Below, piece by piece: positions 32,319 through 44,259 of a stretch of DNA of 64,000 nucleotides. Position 1 is the first letter of the stretch, and every line of letters begins with the position of its first letter. The notes under the pieces are model-generated. The model was not told where the DNA came from and did not search any database. It saw nothing but the letters and a program-made list of their open reading frames with translations. The stretch is from positions 111,648,994 through 111,712,993 of the forward strand of contig NC_068937.1 of assembly GCF_016801865.2 (NCBI RefSeq), given 5' to 3'. The position numbers and the translations under genes are program-made. The DNA is from Culex pipiens pallens (Eukaryota > Arthropoda > Insecta > Diptera > Culicidae).

Positions 32319-33312
32319 ACGGCCTCAGTTTTAGCAGCATTTGCCCTCCCTCCCTCCTTTCCGTTAGCCAGAAGTGGTGTTTATTTCGGTACACTTCATA
32401 AAAGTGGACATTTGGAAGAGGAGAAATTGATTTTCTGCACCGGCCATTTCCGTCCCCAAAATTGTTCGATTTGTCGTTTGTTGGGTGGGATGGAGGACTT
32501 GGGGAGAAGGAACAAGCTTAATGGAAAACGTGCCACCATTGAAAAGTGCCGATTTTTAAATACATTGCTGCTTTTTTTCTATTGGTAATTAGTTTTTCGT
32601 TTAAAAACGATTGGACGTTTTTAAGACTGTTGGATTGATACAAAGTTGAGAAACAAGTTTAAATTTTTTTTATTGATCATTAATGTGAGATTTTTCATAA
32701 AAAGAACAGTAAATTGTTTAAAATTATATTCTTTACGCAAAGTACTTTCATTTGTCTGCCAATTGTAACATTATACCAAGGACTTAATTACGTTCCCGAA
32801 ATGGCATTTAACGAGAGGATTGCCTTTTGTGAACCGATTCTACGAATTCAACCGCCCTCGCAACTCAACTCATCAACATCCTCAGTCTTGTCATCATCAT
32901 TTCGCAGCTCATTCATCCTCATTGTGGGCTCGGCGGTGCCAGATCTAACATTACGCTCCAAAACTTGGAATGCGTGGGCTCAACTTTTGAACCATAAATA
33001 GGAACGCTCCACCATCGCAATCAGGGACTGACTGCTGGCGCAGAGTATTGTTGCAGGCATCCAATGAAAATCGCTCACGCACTGTAGAGTGTGTTTAAAG
33101 AGAAAGATGTGGATATTTTTGTATGTTTTGACATAAACAATGGATTATTTTTTATTTAATTATTTTTTATGTAACCTTGGTATTAAACTGTTAGCCTACC
33201 TAGCATTTTTAATATTTTTTTAGAAGTTTTTTTGCATTTTTTAGAGAAGTTTTTTAATAATTCGCAATTTCCCTAATTTGACAGAATTACGATACCAAAT
33301 ACGTTACTGGTT
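32319..33312. other. Unique spacer, no gene supported
   Basis: Frames of 100 aa (32286-32588) and 95 aa (32714-33001) on the plus strand begin in or near repeats and carry no features. AT-rich to the right. Probably host non-coding DNA. Confidence 0.5.
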
Positions 33313-34490
33313 GGTGCCTTCCTCGCATATTTTTATCAAAATATCTGAGATCCGGCTTCAAAAAAAGTTTATTAAAAAAAACTCAAGTACTCAATAACTA
33401 TTGATAGGGTTGTCAGATCTTCATTCTTTTGGGCCTGTTGGAAAAGTCTTTTGATTACCTATTCAATGATGGGTCGCATGACAGATTCGGACAACTTTTT
33501 CATCAAAATATTTGAGATCCGGTCTCAAAAAAGTGTATGAATAACACTTAAGTGCTCATAACTTTTGATGGGGTTGTCAGATCTTTAATCATTTGAACGC
33601 GTTGGAAAGGTCTTTCAAATAACTTACTAACAATATATAGCATGACGGGTTTTCTTGAAAAAAAAAAACCACTCTTTTTTACAATATTTCAAACTACAGC
33701 CAAATCGTTTTTTTAGCACAACTTTTGAAGTACTTTTATTAACTAGGGTCTTGTGGGACCCCAAGACGGATCAAATGAGACCAAAACGGTCCACATCGGT
33801 TTAGCCAGTCCGGAGATAATCGTGTGCATATTTTTCGGTGCACGGACTTACAGAAATACACACGCAAAGATATTTGTTCAGAATTTGATTCTGAGTCGAT
33901 AGGTATACGCGAAGGTGGGTCTACGACAGTGTTGCAAATGAGTGATAGAAAAGCTAACAACACCACCGCTATTCTCTGCACCAAAAATATCCGAGAGAAT
34001 AGCGGTCGTCATTTAAGTTTGTGAGGTCTCTTCATGCGTCTCGTGATTCCCAGAGATGTCATTCTTTCTCTATCACTCTCCCCCTTTTCCTCGATTAGGC
34101 GCTCTCACCGCTGAGTCTCTCAATCTCTCCGAAAACTGCAATGAGAGAACGCAAGATGGCCGATTATAAGCCGACCACACATGACGTCCCGTTAAGCTGC
34201 GTTTGCGAAATTGGTTTTGTGGCGGCTTTTGTGGTTAAACGCTGTTGCAGTAGCATGAGCGTGGAAGCGGGAATGAGAGAGAAAAGGAAAATGTCAATCG
34301 CGAGTATGTAAACACGAAAACGTGTTCGGCTATGTTCGGTGATGAGAGTTGATGATTATTCAGGCGGGATAATTGTAGTTGCTGAGAGCTGATATTTTGA
34401 TATTTTAACAACCCTGGTCTACGAGGTCAAATAAAGAAGTTCATTTTTCGAATGATTTAATAGCCTTACCTCATCGAAGTGAGGAAAGTA
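33313..34490. mobile_element. CTTCCTCAC-type MITE, copy 1, with two tandem units and a nested MITE
   Basis: Left terminal GGTGCCTTCCTCGCA, right terminal region CGAAGTGAGGAAAGTA in inverted sense. Two units starting AGATCCGG at 33348 and 33515 (167 bp apart) match the 164-bp units of the copy at 58402-59303. GATTCTGAGTCGATAGGTAT near 33890 is shared by both copies. It is interrupted at 33927-34416 by a hAT-type element. Confidence 0.75.
33927..34416. mobile_element. 490-bp hAT-type MITE with perfect 8-bp target duplication
   Basis: The ends CAGTGTTGCAAA and (inverted) CAGGGTTGTTAA show the CA-G-n-GTTG signature of hAT elements. GTCTACGA lies immediately outside both ends (33919-33926, 34417-34424), and the related copy at 59235 has GGTCTACGAG once, confirming the empty site. 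The interior is GC-balanced with a small hairpin, GCTATTCTCT...AGAGAATAGC. There is no transposase. Confidence 0.9.
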
Positions 34491-34962
34491 AAAACATATC
34501 TCTTATAAGTGATCCTATCACGTTGAGGATTGGGTTTATTATACTAACGAATAATAATGTTTTGTAAATTGCAAATACAAATCAAATTTTAGAACGAATC
34601 AGAGCGAATTGGTGCGTCCATCTCGAGAATTTTCGAATTCCAGGAAATTTTAAATTTTGAAAAATATCATATTTGGGTTCAGATTTACGGTTTCAGATGA
34701 TTTCATGCTTAAAAATCGATGTATTCGTATTCGTCAGTATCTAGCGCTTTTAATATTTTCCTTTTAGTTTTTTTTAGTTACATAGAAAAATAGTGGGTTT
34801 TATAATTGCGAATATAAATGATTTTAAATTTTTATAACAAATATTAACAAATATTATCATTCCAGGTCAACTGAGTACACTTTTGGACTCGACCTTCACC
34901 GAATTGGACTAAACTTGAAAGGAACGTTCATCTATCGATAGTTAACAGAAATCCCAAGTTTG
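34491..34962. other. AT-rich spacer
   Basis: Nothing recognisable. No frame, RNA gene or clear inverted repeat. Confidence 0.5.
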
Positions 34963-35790
34963 GTACTGATTGAGCCATCCCTCAATTTTTGGCACCGCCC
35001 TGTTTTTTGACGATTTTCTAAAAAAAACTTTTTTTTCTTTTAGTCATAACTTGGCAACTATTTGAACAAAAGACTTTCTACAGGTTGCATTTAATAGAAA
35101 ATTGTCCAAGGAATTCGATAAAAATGAAATTTCCACCCTTAAAAGCCCACTAATATTATATTTTAGCGTTTTAAAATTCAGTTTTGACCAATTCCTTATA
35201 TATTTATTTGTTTTATTTTATCAACATTGTGTTCCCGGACAATTTTACATAATAATCAATGTAGACCTTAAACTAAAAAGTACTATTGGCAAGATACAAC
35301 GATTTTACTGAAAAAAGTTTGATTTTACGCAGCACTCGGACAAAAGGGATGAATCCCGCATAGTTCGGTTTTTATATGTGAGAAACTTTTTTTCGGATTT
35401 TAATTCATAGGACAGAGTGCAGCGCAAAATCAAACTTTTTTCAGTAAAATTTCTGTATCTCGCCAATAGTTCATATTAGTTTGAGATTGACATTGATTAT
35501 AAAATTGTCCGGGGAACAAGATGGTGATGTAATAAAACAAATAAAAATATAAGGAATTCGTTAAAACTGAATTGTAATACTTCAAACGTTAAAATATTAT
35601 ATTAGTGGGCATTTAAGGATTAACATTTTATTTTGATCAAATTTATTGGACAATTTTCTATAAAATTCAACCTGTAGAAAGTTTTTTGCTGAAATTGTTG
35701 CAAAGTTATGATTAAAGCAAAAAAAAAGTTTTTTAGAAAATCGTCAAAAAAGAGATCAGTGCTCAAAATAGAGGGATGGTCCAATCAGGT
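34963..35790. mobile_element. Foldback element of about 830 bp
   Basis: Outer parts TACTGATTGAGCCATCCCTC and (inverted) ACCTGATTGGACCATCCCTC, then GACGATTTTCTAAAAAA, AAGACTTTCTACAGGTTG, CCCACTAATA and GATTTTACTGAAAAAAG pair across a centre near 35370. Arms are diverged. No coding capacity; the 69-aa frame at 35102 is arm sequence. Confidence 0.75.
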
Positions 35791-37960
35791 GGTTTTTTCT
35801 TACATTTCCCATCTTTTAAGGAAAAAGAAGTATGCAGACTATGCCCCTACGGATTTTAAAATTTAAATGATAATGGTGCCATTTTATAGCAGAAAATGTG
35901 AAAAACAATCAAAAAATTGTAAAAGCGTGAAAAAATTAAAAAGGTATAATGTAATGATAGGAGTTGGTAGAGTATGACAAATACTACCAAAAACAAACAT
36001 AAACTAAACAAGATAAATGCAAATTAAAATGCTAAAAATAAAACAAGAAAAACATAAAACAAGAGAAGTGATTTTTTTCGTAGAACAAAAGTTGCTCAAA
36101 ATGACCCATTGAACACGGGAAAAAAAATCAAAAAAAATTTGGGCAGTAGAGGGTTAATGGAAATAAAACTTCGTAATACAAAAATAAATACTAAAATGTG
36201 GTATCCGATCATTGACAAATTTTGCTTAATCCTTAAGACAAATTTTGAAGGGTTCAGGCATCCAAAATTTGTTTTTGATACCAGAGAAAGGTATTATTAT
36301 GCATTTTCCTTGTTTTTTTTTATCCATACTCGGGCACCCTTGCTTCTTTTATTTTTTTATCATTATTTATATTTGTTTCGTATCCAAGAGGTTATTTTGA
36401 GCTTTTTTTTATTGGCAGTACTAGACTTTTTCATCAACCTATTACCATTTACCTTTTCGCTGTTTCGAATTATTTTCTAGTCACTTATTTGATTTTTTGA
36501 GTTATTTTCACTTGTTTTACATAGACATAAACCATTTTCTTCTTTGTGTCACATAACAAAAAATACTGCACACTTATTTTACATAAAAAGAAGGAGTATT
36601 TCGGTTGAAACAAGGTCAAAGTTTGCCCCAGAAAAAATGCTTTTTTATAACATTGGAAAAATTACATGAAGTAAGTAAAATAGTGAACCATGCATTTTCT
36701 GAAAATTCAAGGGTTTTATTATTCAATGTTTTGGTTGGTATCGTTTAGAGCGAATCCAAAGCAGCAAAATGAGTTGGCTGGACTTGAAAAATCATATAGT
36801 TGGACATGTAACATCTTTTTACTAGACCAATGACAACTGAAAAAAAAAAATAATACAAATAAAATAAAACATAAAATGGGAAAAAAATTGGCAACGGCCT
36901 TATTCGAAAAAAAAAAACAAAGCAGAATAAATTGTTTGTTCCATGCTTTTAAAGAAAGAAAAATAAAAGAAAAAGGAATGTAGAGTAAAATCTTGTATTT
37001 TGATGTTTCAAAAAGTTTTAATTCATTGAATATCCTTTTTATTTTTATTATTTGTTTATTTGTGACTTTTTAGTTAATTCAAGAGAAATAAAAATATTAA
37101 TCAAGCCATTAAAATATCGACACTAACGACCCACCTTCACTTTCAACCACCTCCCCTACCCCAAAATCATCCTGAGTGGAAAAATATTGCAACTGGTGAA
37201 TCTTCAACCCCCCTTTTCCTGGGTTAACTTCCTTGCCTTGCGCGCTTTTAACCCTTACCCCCACCCTTCCATTTTGCGTTTTCCCATTCATTCGACCTCG
37301 CGGGCGCCGGCTCCGGATCCCATTTCACCGCTATTAAAGATCCAATCAAATTCACCATGATTTCGGAACATAAAAGGGGTTTACAAGCAATTCAAATATG
37401 AGCGTTGAAATTCGCCTCCCCCCGCCACCTTCATTTTCACTACCGCGAAAGGGCTTTTTTTGTGTGCGTATTCCATGCTGGGGCGCTTAATTAAGATTAA
37501 AAAAAATGTTCCCGAGTGTGGTGAAGGTTTTCACGTGTTTTCCGGTGAAAGAGTCTGAAAGTACCCATCCATATCATGAGGATTGTGTTTCCTGATGCTC
37601 TGATTTTTGGTGAATTTAAAAATAAATCATTTCTGGAAAATTTGCAAGTTTAAATTTGAAGAACAGAAATTCGTGTAAAAAAGCAAATGCCTACTCATGA
37701 AATTTTGGGAAGATAGATATGCTGCATGATACATTATGTGCCAGAAATGTTTAACTGGTACTACTATTGAACTGGTTGGATGAACCGATTTTGATGAATC
37801 GGTTTAGCTCTGTTGCAGAAATACTTTTCATGAAATGTTGGGAAGTCAGATATGATTTCGCATGATATCGTTTCTGATGAAAATTCCTGTTTTCATTCTC
37901 TTACTGAAGTGAGTATCGAGAAATTGAAAGTGTCCAAATTTCTGGGAGTCTTGACCAAAT
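35791..37960. other. Unique AT-rich spacer, no gene supported
   Basis: A 123-aa plus frame at 36109-36480 is rich in Phe, Leu and Ile because of local T content and lacks any domain. A GC-richer block lies at 37100-37560. I see no RNA gene. Confidence 0.5.
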
Positions 37961-38040
37961 TTCCCGGGAATCAAGAGGCTCCAAAATTATCGATTTCTCG
38001 GGATTTTTCCCGGGAATTCCCGCTCGTCAGCCTCTATACA
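37961..38040. repeat. CCCGGGAAT repeat, copy 1
   Basis: TTCCCGGGAATCAAGAGGCT ... TTTCCCGGGAATTCCCGCTC. Related fragments occur at 38684-38750 and 41658-41725. In two of the three cases it stands just before a family A copy. Confidence 0.6.
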
Positions 38041-38042
38041 TG

Positions 38043-38560
38043 AGCAGTTCTCTACAAAACGATCTTTTTTAAAGTTTGTATTTTTTTATTTTTTATCCGA
38101 CTGAAACTTTTATGGTTCTTTCGGTATGTCCAAAGAAGCCATTTTGCATCATTAGTTTGTTCATATAATTTTCCATACAAATTTGGCAGCTGCTGATGTA
38201 TGAAAATTCAAAAATCTGTATCTTTTGAAGATATTTTTTGGTCGATTTGGTGTCTTCAGCAAAGTTGTGGGTATAAATAAGGACCACAATGAAAAAAATG
38301 ATATACCGTAAAAAAATTGGTGTTTTGTAATTTATTTTTTTTTGTCATTTAAACATGATTTGCAAAAAAAAACACTATTTTTATTTTTTTTTATTTTTTG
38401 ATTTGTTTTAGGGAACATCAAATGCCAACTTTTCAGAAATTTCCAGGTTTTGCAAAAAATGTTTGACCGAGGTATGAATTGAAAAATCGTATGAAATGAA
38501 ACATCGAAATATTGGTCTCCAGAATTTTTTAACTTTATTTTCGATGTAAAATCTAATTTG
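38043..38560 (-). repeat. Family A, copy 5
   Basis: Inverted copy starting at GAGCAGTTCTCTAC and containing reverse forms of CCGACTGAAACTTTT, CATTTTGCATCATTAG, GTCTTCAGCAAAGTTGTGG and ATTTGCAAAAAAAAACACTA. Confidence 0.75.
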
Positions 38561-38683
38561 GAGGTTGTTAGGATTCAATTTTAAAGCCTTGAACAACCTT
38601 TTGCGGAGGTCCTATTGGGGTAGGCAGAGGTTTATCGGGGCTATGGGGAGACTGTTACGCCTAGACGACTATCGAGATTTTCA

Positions 38684-38750
38684 ATTTCCCGGGAATCGAG
38701 AGTTGAGTTTCACCATTTCCCGGGAATTCCTGGGACCCGGGATTTTTTTT
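38684..38750. repeat. CCCGGGAAT repeat, copy 2
   Basis: TTTCCCGGGAATCGAGAG and TTTCCCGGGAATTCC spaced as in copies 1 and 3. It lies 120 bp beyond the family A copy, with unrelated sequence between. Confidence 0.6.
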
Positions 38751-39239
38751 TAACTAGCCAATAGTGTCAATAACTTAAATAGAAAAGTAAGAAAACGTTT
38801 ACAATTAGTTCATACTAATCCAATGAAACGTTAATTTGAGTAACCTCGTTATTTTGATCTACAAATACAAAATCGTTTCTTGAGCCTTTTTAGGACTCGA
38901 CATTGCAGTTAAAAATGTTTACGAATCTTCATTCGCATTGAGTGGTTTTTCAAAAGACGCTCAAACTTGTTGTTAAACTTGTTATTAGTTTTCAATTCAA
39001 TTCGGTTTTATTGGTGAATAATCAAGATACAATAAGTTCTTTTGAGTCACATAACAGAGTTTTGGAGTTCCTTACAGCTGTGTGTTACATCATAATCTAT
39101 TTTGGAACAGTTATTGCTTGTAAATAAAGGTGTCACCAAAAGTAAGAAAAAAAAATAAAAAAAATAAACTTACTTAAATTGCAAGGAAAAGGGGATACAA
39201 ATAGAGATAGCTTAAAACTAGATCACAGTTTTTTATCCT

Positions 39240-39723
39240 TTATAGATGTGCTTGATCATCAGCTCCCCAAGGGCCAGGAATTGCTCCGCCTTGTTAAGCA
39301 GGTCCGAAACCGCGTTACATCTCCCCTGCGAGAGCAAAGAACTCTAGCAGGGTAAAGAGATCTTCCCCGGTAACTTCTTGCTGGGCCGTATTGCCACTAC
39401 CGGCAGCGACCATGCTGGCGAAATATCGCCCCCATCCAGGAGGGAACGCTGAGTTGTCCGCTGGAACCGTACCGACCAGCTGCCGGCATGGTTACGCTCT
39501 TACTTCGCTGAGGAGGGTGAGACGCTGCTGCTTTCTTTTTCCTCTTTTCCTGCTCCCAAAGGTAGTTTTTCCGTGCGCTGCATCCACGGTTGCTGCTGGT
39601 ATGGTTACCTTCACAGTTGGCGCACTTGATGCGCGCCTTGGTTTGCTCTGCCTTGTCCCCCAGATCCGCCTTGCACGGCAGTGCATACGCCTCAGAGAGG
39701 TGTGATTCACGCACGGTGCTCAA
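39240..39723 (-). pseudogene. ORF1 remnant of the truncated gag-only element
   Basis: Residual homology covers the third zinc knuckle (CANCEGNHTSSNRGC), the KADLGDKAEQTK segment and the basic C-terminal part. The second knuckle is damaged at its last Cys (SEAYALP for SEACALP). Small deletions and frameshifts break the frame downstream. A further 5' piece with the first-knuckle region is at 41273-41361. Confidence 0.8.
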
Positions 39724-41272
39724 AATACCGTTATTATGAAAAAAATATGCACTCCGAGATTTTGGGGTCTATCGATTCCTTACACCATAGCGCATCTCTG
39801 TGCAAAAAATAAAAACATTTGCTGATGTAGTTTTCGAGATACAGCTCTTTTAAGATGTTACATCCGATTTTTAATAAGAAAACCAAAACAATCAATACAA
39901 TTTCAACACTTTAAAGAATATGCATTTCGAGATAAAGGTGTTTTTTGCTTCATATGACTGTCAAGTATCTCTGGGCCAAGTTTCAGAAGGTTTGCTGATG
40001 TATTTCTCGAGATACAGCCATTTTAAAATGTTATTTCCGATTTTTTCAAAGAAAATTCATTAAATCAATACAATTTCAGCACTTTAAAGAATATGCATTT
40101 CGAGATAATGATGTTTTTTGCTTCATATGATTCTCAAGTATCTCTGGGCCAAGTTTCAGAAGGTTTGCTGATGTAGTTCTCGAGATACAGCCATTTTAAA
40201 ATGTTATTTCCAATTTTTTCAAAGAAAATCAATGAAATCAATTTACTTTCAGCATTTTAAAGAATATGCATTTCGAGATAATGATGTTTTTTGCTTCATA
40301 TGACTGTCAAGAATCTCTGGGCCAAGTTTCAGAAGGTTTGCTGATGTGGTTCTCGAGATCCAGCCATTTTAAAATGTTATTTCCGATTTTTTCAAAGAAA
40401 ATCAATGAAATCAATACAATTTCAGCATTTTAAAGAATATGCATTTCGAGATAAAGGTGTTTTTTGCTTCATATGACTGTCAAGCATCTCTGGGCCAAGT
40501 TTTAGAAGGTTTGCTGATGTAGTTCTCGAGATACAGCCATTTTAAAATGTTATTTCCAATTTTTTCAAAGAAAATCAATGAAATCAATTTAATTTCAGCA
40601 TTTTAAAGAATATGCATTTCGAGATAATGATGTTTTTGCTTCATATGACTGTCAAGTATCTCTGGGCCAAGTTTCAGAAGGTTTGCTGATGTGGTTCTCG
40701 AGATCCAGCCATTTTAAAATGTTATTTCCGATTTTTTCAAAGAAAATCAATGAAATCAATACAATTTCAGCATTTTAAAGAATATGCATTTCGAGTTAAA
40801 GGTGTTTTTTGCTTCATATGACTGTCAAGCATCTCTGGGCCAAGTTTTAGAAGGTTTGCTGATGTAGTTCTCGAGATACAGCCATTTTAAAATGTTATTT
40901 CCGATTTTTTCAAAGAAAATCAATGAAATCAATACAATTTCAGCATTTTAAAGAACATGCCTTTCGAGATAAAGGTGTTTTTTGCTTCATATGACTGTCA
41001 AGCATCTCTGGGCCAAGTTTTAGAAGGTTTGCTGATGTAGTTCTCGAGATACAGCCATTTTAAAATGTTATTTCCGATTTTTTCAAAGAAAATCCATAAA
41101 ATCAATACAATTTCAGCACTTTAAAGAATTTGCATTTCGAGATAAAGGTGTTTTTTGCTTCATATGACTGTCAAGTATCTCTGGGCCAAGTTTCAGAAGG
41201 TTTGCTGATGTAGTTCTCGAGATACAGCCATTTTAAAATGTTATTTCCGATTTTTCGATATATTGATTTTAT
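39715..41272. repeat. 173-bp satellite, nine units, inside the truncated retrotransposon
   Basis: The anchor CTGGGCCAAG starts at 39971, 40144, 40317, 40490, 40662, 40835, 41008 and 41181, a period of 173 bp with one 172-bp unit. A first, more diverged unit precedes them from about 39740. Units alternate partly between an ATTTA(C/A)TTTCAG/ATAATGATG type and an ATACAATTTCAG/ATAAAGGTG type, giving a local 345-bp dimer. Each unit contains TTCTCGAGATACAGCCATTT. There are no terminal inverted repeats and no target duplication. Confidence 0.95.
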
Positions 41273-41657
41273 GGAGGTTGCAGTTCCGCGAGCCGTGGCC
41301 GAATTTCTGGCAACGGTAGCATTGTTCTGCGTCTGATGGGTTCTGTGAGTAGAACCGCCATTTGTTATTAGTTATAAAATAAATAACTAATATATAATTT
41401 TCCATTCATGCAGAATGGCATATTTGCAATATGATAAATAACGACACAAAACAAAAACTATAAGTTGATTTTCTCCTTCTTAAGGTCAACTGTAAATGTT
41501 CACAATTAGCGGACACTAACTTTACAAAGAATGCCTGATTTTTATTCCCAAGATATAATTTAATGTAAAAAACACAAAATGACTTATTGACATCAAAAAA
41601 GGAAATTACCTCGATACAGCGAAATTGATTTACTTAGAATTAAAAAAAAAAACAAGA

Positions 41658-41725
41658 TTTCCCGGGAATCGAGAGGTTCAAAAATGGCCGATTTCCCGGG
41701 AATTCCCGCTCGTTACCCTCTAGTT
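41658..41725. repeat. CCCGGGAAT repeat, copy 3
   Basis: TTTCCCGGGAATCGAGAGG followed by GATTTCCCGGGAATTCCCGC and CTCGTTACCCTCTAG. It precedes family A copy 6. Confidence 0.6.
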
Positions 41726-41814
41726 ACGACTAAGTGGTTTTAATATAGGTTTTGGCTGATAGGTTTTATAGCGGTTGTGACAGCTTTGATAAAGCCTTAA
41801 ATGTTATTTGGGAT

Positions 41815-42420
41815 GTGCACTTATTAAAAAAAAACTGCGACTATTTTCAAAAAAGTTACCTGAAAATGGCTTTAACTTGAAAACGGTGCAATTTATCAAA
41901 ATTTCACTGAAGTACATTTTGATTTTACATCGAAAAATGAAGTTGAAAAATTTTTGCGACCAATATTTCAATATTTTCAAAAAAACTGTATTGATTCAAA
42001 AAATCATAGCTCGGTCAAAATGTTTTGCACAATCTGGAAATTTCTGAAAAGTTTATGTCCCCTAAAACATATAAAAAAAATAGTTCATTTTTGCCAATTA
42101 AGATTTGGTGACAAAAAGTTAAATTAAAACCACCAATATTTCTTTTACCATGTATCATTTTTTAGTGTAGTCTTATCCATACCTACAACTTTGCCAAAGA
42201 CACCAAATCGATCAAAAAAATCTTTGAAAAGATACAGATTTTTGAATTTCCATACATTATTTTTGTATGGACAGCTGCAAATTTGTATGGAAAATTATAT
42301 GGACAAACTAATGATGCAAAATGGCTTCTTTGGGCATACAGAAGGCACCATAAAAGATTCAGCCTGATTAAAAAATACAAAAAAATCGAATGACCGAAAT
42401 CATAGAGAATTGCTCATACA
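41815..42420 (+). repeat. Family A, copy 6
   Basis: Full set of landmarks without insertions, including AAATTTCACTGAAGTACATT across the site where the 917-bp MITE sits in copy 1, and TCTTATCCATACCTACAACT across the hairpin site of copy 2. It ends AGAGAATTGCTC. Confidence 0.8.
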
Positions 42421-43320
42421 GAACAATAAGAGTTTACCAAACTTGTTAAGATTTTTTTTTATGGATAGGGGAGAGTGGGGAGACTTGATCCCCTTTTTTT
42501 TGTATCGTACATAATTCTGTCAATTTCTCACAAAACTATGAACTTTTTGCATGAATTGAAAGCTTAGACATTCAACTATGTTTTGCTGATAAGGGTATTT
42601 CATCAGATAAACTCTTGGAATTATGCCAAGCGTTTTAAAAAAATATTTTAAACCGGTCTTTTGAAAATGTTGGGGGTAATTTGATCCCCCTTTCAACATT
42701 TTGAAGAAATCTTAAGAAAAATGTTTCTTATTCATCCAAACTTTTAATTTTCTATAAGTTACAGTAATTTCACATTAAACCTGTACGTTTGTGTTCAAAA
42801 TATAACATGTTTATAATGCAAAATATTTAAAAACTTAAAATTGTCTTTGTTAGATCAAAATTGAGCATGCTTACAAATGCTGGTAATTTTAGTTTACAAA
42901 ACTTTTGAAAAATGGTTCAAACTGCAATAAGTTATGTACAACTATACTAAAGGAAACTATGTACGAAAACCCAGCCCAATTATTTAATCTTGAGGCTGAT
43001 GCGTGTGACTGTAAAAATGCAGGGATCAAGTCTCCCTAAACGCAATTTTTTAAACAATTGATTGTGAAAATAGTATGACGATAAATTTAACGTCAAATGC
43101 GTAAGGGGTTTGGAGTTGATATGTTTATCACACAATTCATGTACAGAAAATATTTTTTTAAATAATTTTTTACTCATCTTATTTATTTATTTATTTATTT
43201 AATTCAAATAATGTAACTTAAGGCTTAGCCTTTTAATTTGTTACAAAGTGTGCAGATGCAGGATTTAATTCAATATCGATAAATCGATTCCTTAATGCTA
43301 TGCTTCTCTTTATCCTTATT

Positions 43321-44259
43321 CTAATTTTCGCTGGCGAGTTCTGACAGTAGGTTTTCTTTGAAATTTTTATAAGAATGACTATTTTTTATACTAATGTTTA
43401 ATTGATTCCAATTCACAACCCCTCTTGCAAAGAAAGATTGACTATAGTAATAAGACGAATGTTGCGGTATCAAAAAACTTTTAGTTCTTGTAGATCTTAA
43501 CGGTCTGAGCTTAGTATATAGATATTCTGGTTTTTTAGTATGAATAATTCTGAACAAGTTAACACATGAACGAAATTTATAGAATTGCGAGAAATTGCAT
43601 CCAATAAGTGTTTTCTGCAAGTGAGTAACTCTAGATATTCTTGGAAGGTTATAAACAAATCTTACACAAGAATTAAGTGCTACCCTAAGTCGATCAAGGG
43701 CTGCCATAGATGCATTTGTGTACAAGAAATCTCCATAAATAAAATGCGGAAAAAGCAGGGTTTTAAAAATTCGAATTTTTGTTGCTATGTCTAGATGTCT
43801 GGCTACAAGATGTAATTTTTTTAATGTTCCATAAATTTTTCCACACTGAATGTTTATTTGGGCCTCCCAACATAAATTACACATAAAGGTTATCCCAAGA
43901 TTTACAACTTTATCAACAAAAACAATTAGGTCACCATTCAAAAACAACATGGGATGGTTAATTTTAATCTTGGAATGACTAAATAGAATTGCTTGTGTTT
44001 TAGACGAATTTATAAACAACAAGTTACGTTGAGACCAGAGCCAAACACTATGAAGATCGGAATTAATTTTTCGTGCAACAACATCAAGATTATAATTAAC
44101 ATCAGCGTTGAAGTATATTTGGACATCATCAGCAAATAAATGCACCGAACAAAAAGTTAGAACCGATGGAAGATCATTTATAAAAAGCGAGAATAGAATT
44201 GGTCCCAAGACTGAACCTTGGGGTACACCAGATTTTATCATTACAAAACTAGAAAAAAA
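43321..44259 (-). pseudogene. LINE ORF2, C-terminal part (reverse transcriptase palm and thumb)
   Basis: About 306 aa from MIKSGVPQGSVLG to SELASEN. It holds the reverse transcriptase B region GVPQGSVLGP and the catalytic FADD at residues 36-39, with the YF step downstream. A thumb and C-terminal region of CR1/L2 type follow, ending in a YYSQSFFARGVVNWNQL-like block seen at the ends of such ORF2 proteins. It is cut from the N-terminal part by one extra or missing base in the A8 run at 44253-44260, so it is not translated as one protein here. An assembly error in the homopolymer could equally explain the break. Confidence 0.85.

Larger units (their letters stand above)
38991..41361 (-). mobile_element. 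Gag-only retrotransposon, 5'-truncated copy interrupted by a satellite
   Basis: Bounded by a 12-bp duplication TTGTTATTAGTT at 38979-38990 and 41362-41373. The 3' region and tail match the complete copy. Retrotransposon sequence occupies 38991-39714 and 41273-41361, and 5' truncation occurs at AACCGCCA within ORF1, typical of incomplete target-primed reverse transcription. The 1558-bp gap is a 173-bp satellite that replaced about 16 bp of the host. Confidence 0.85.
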
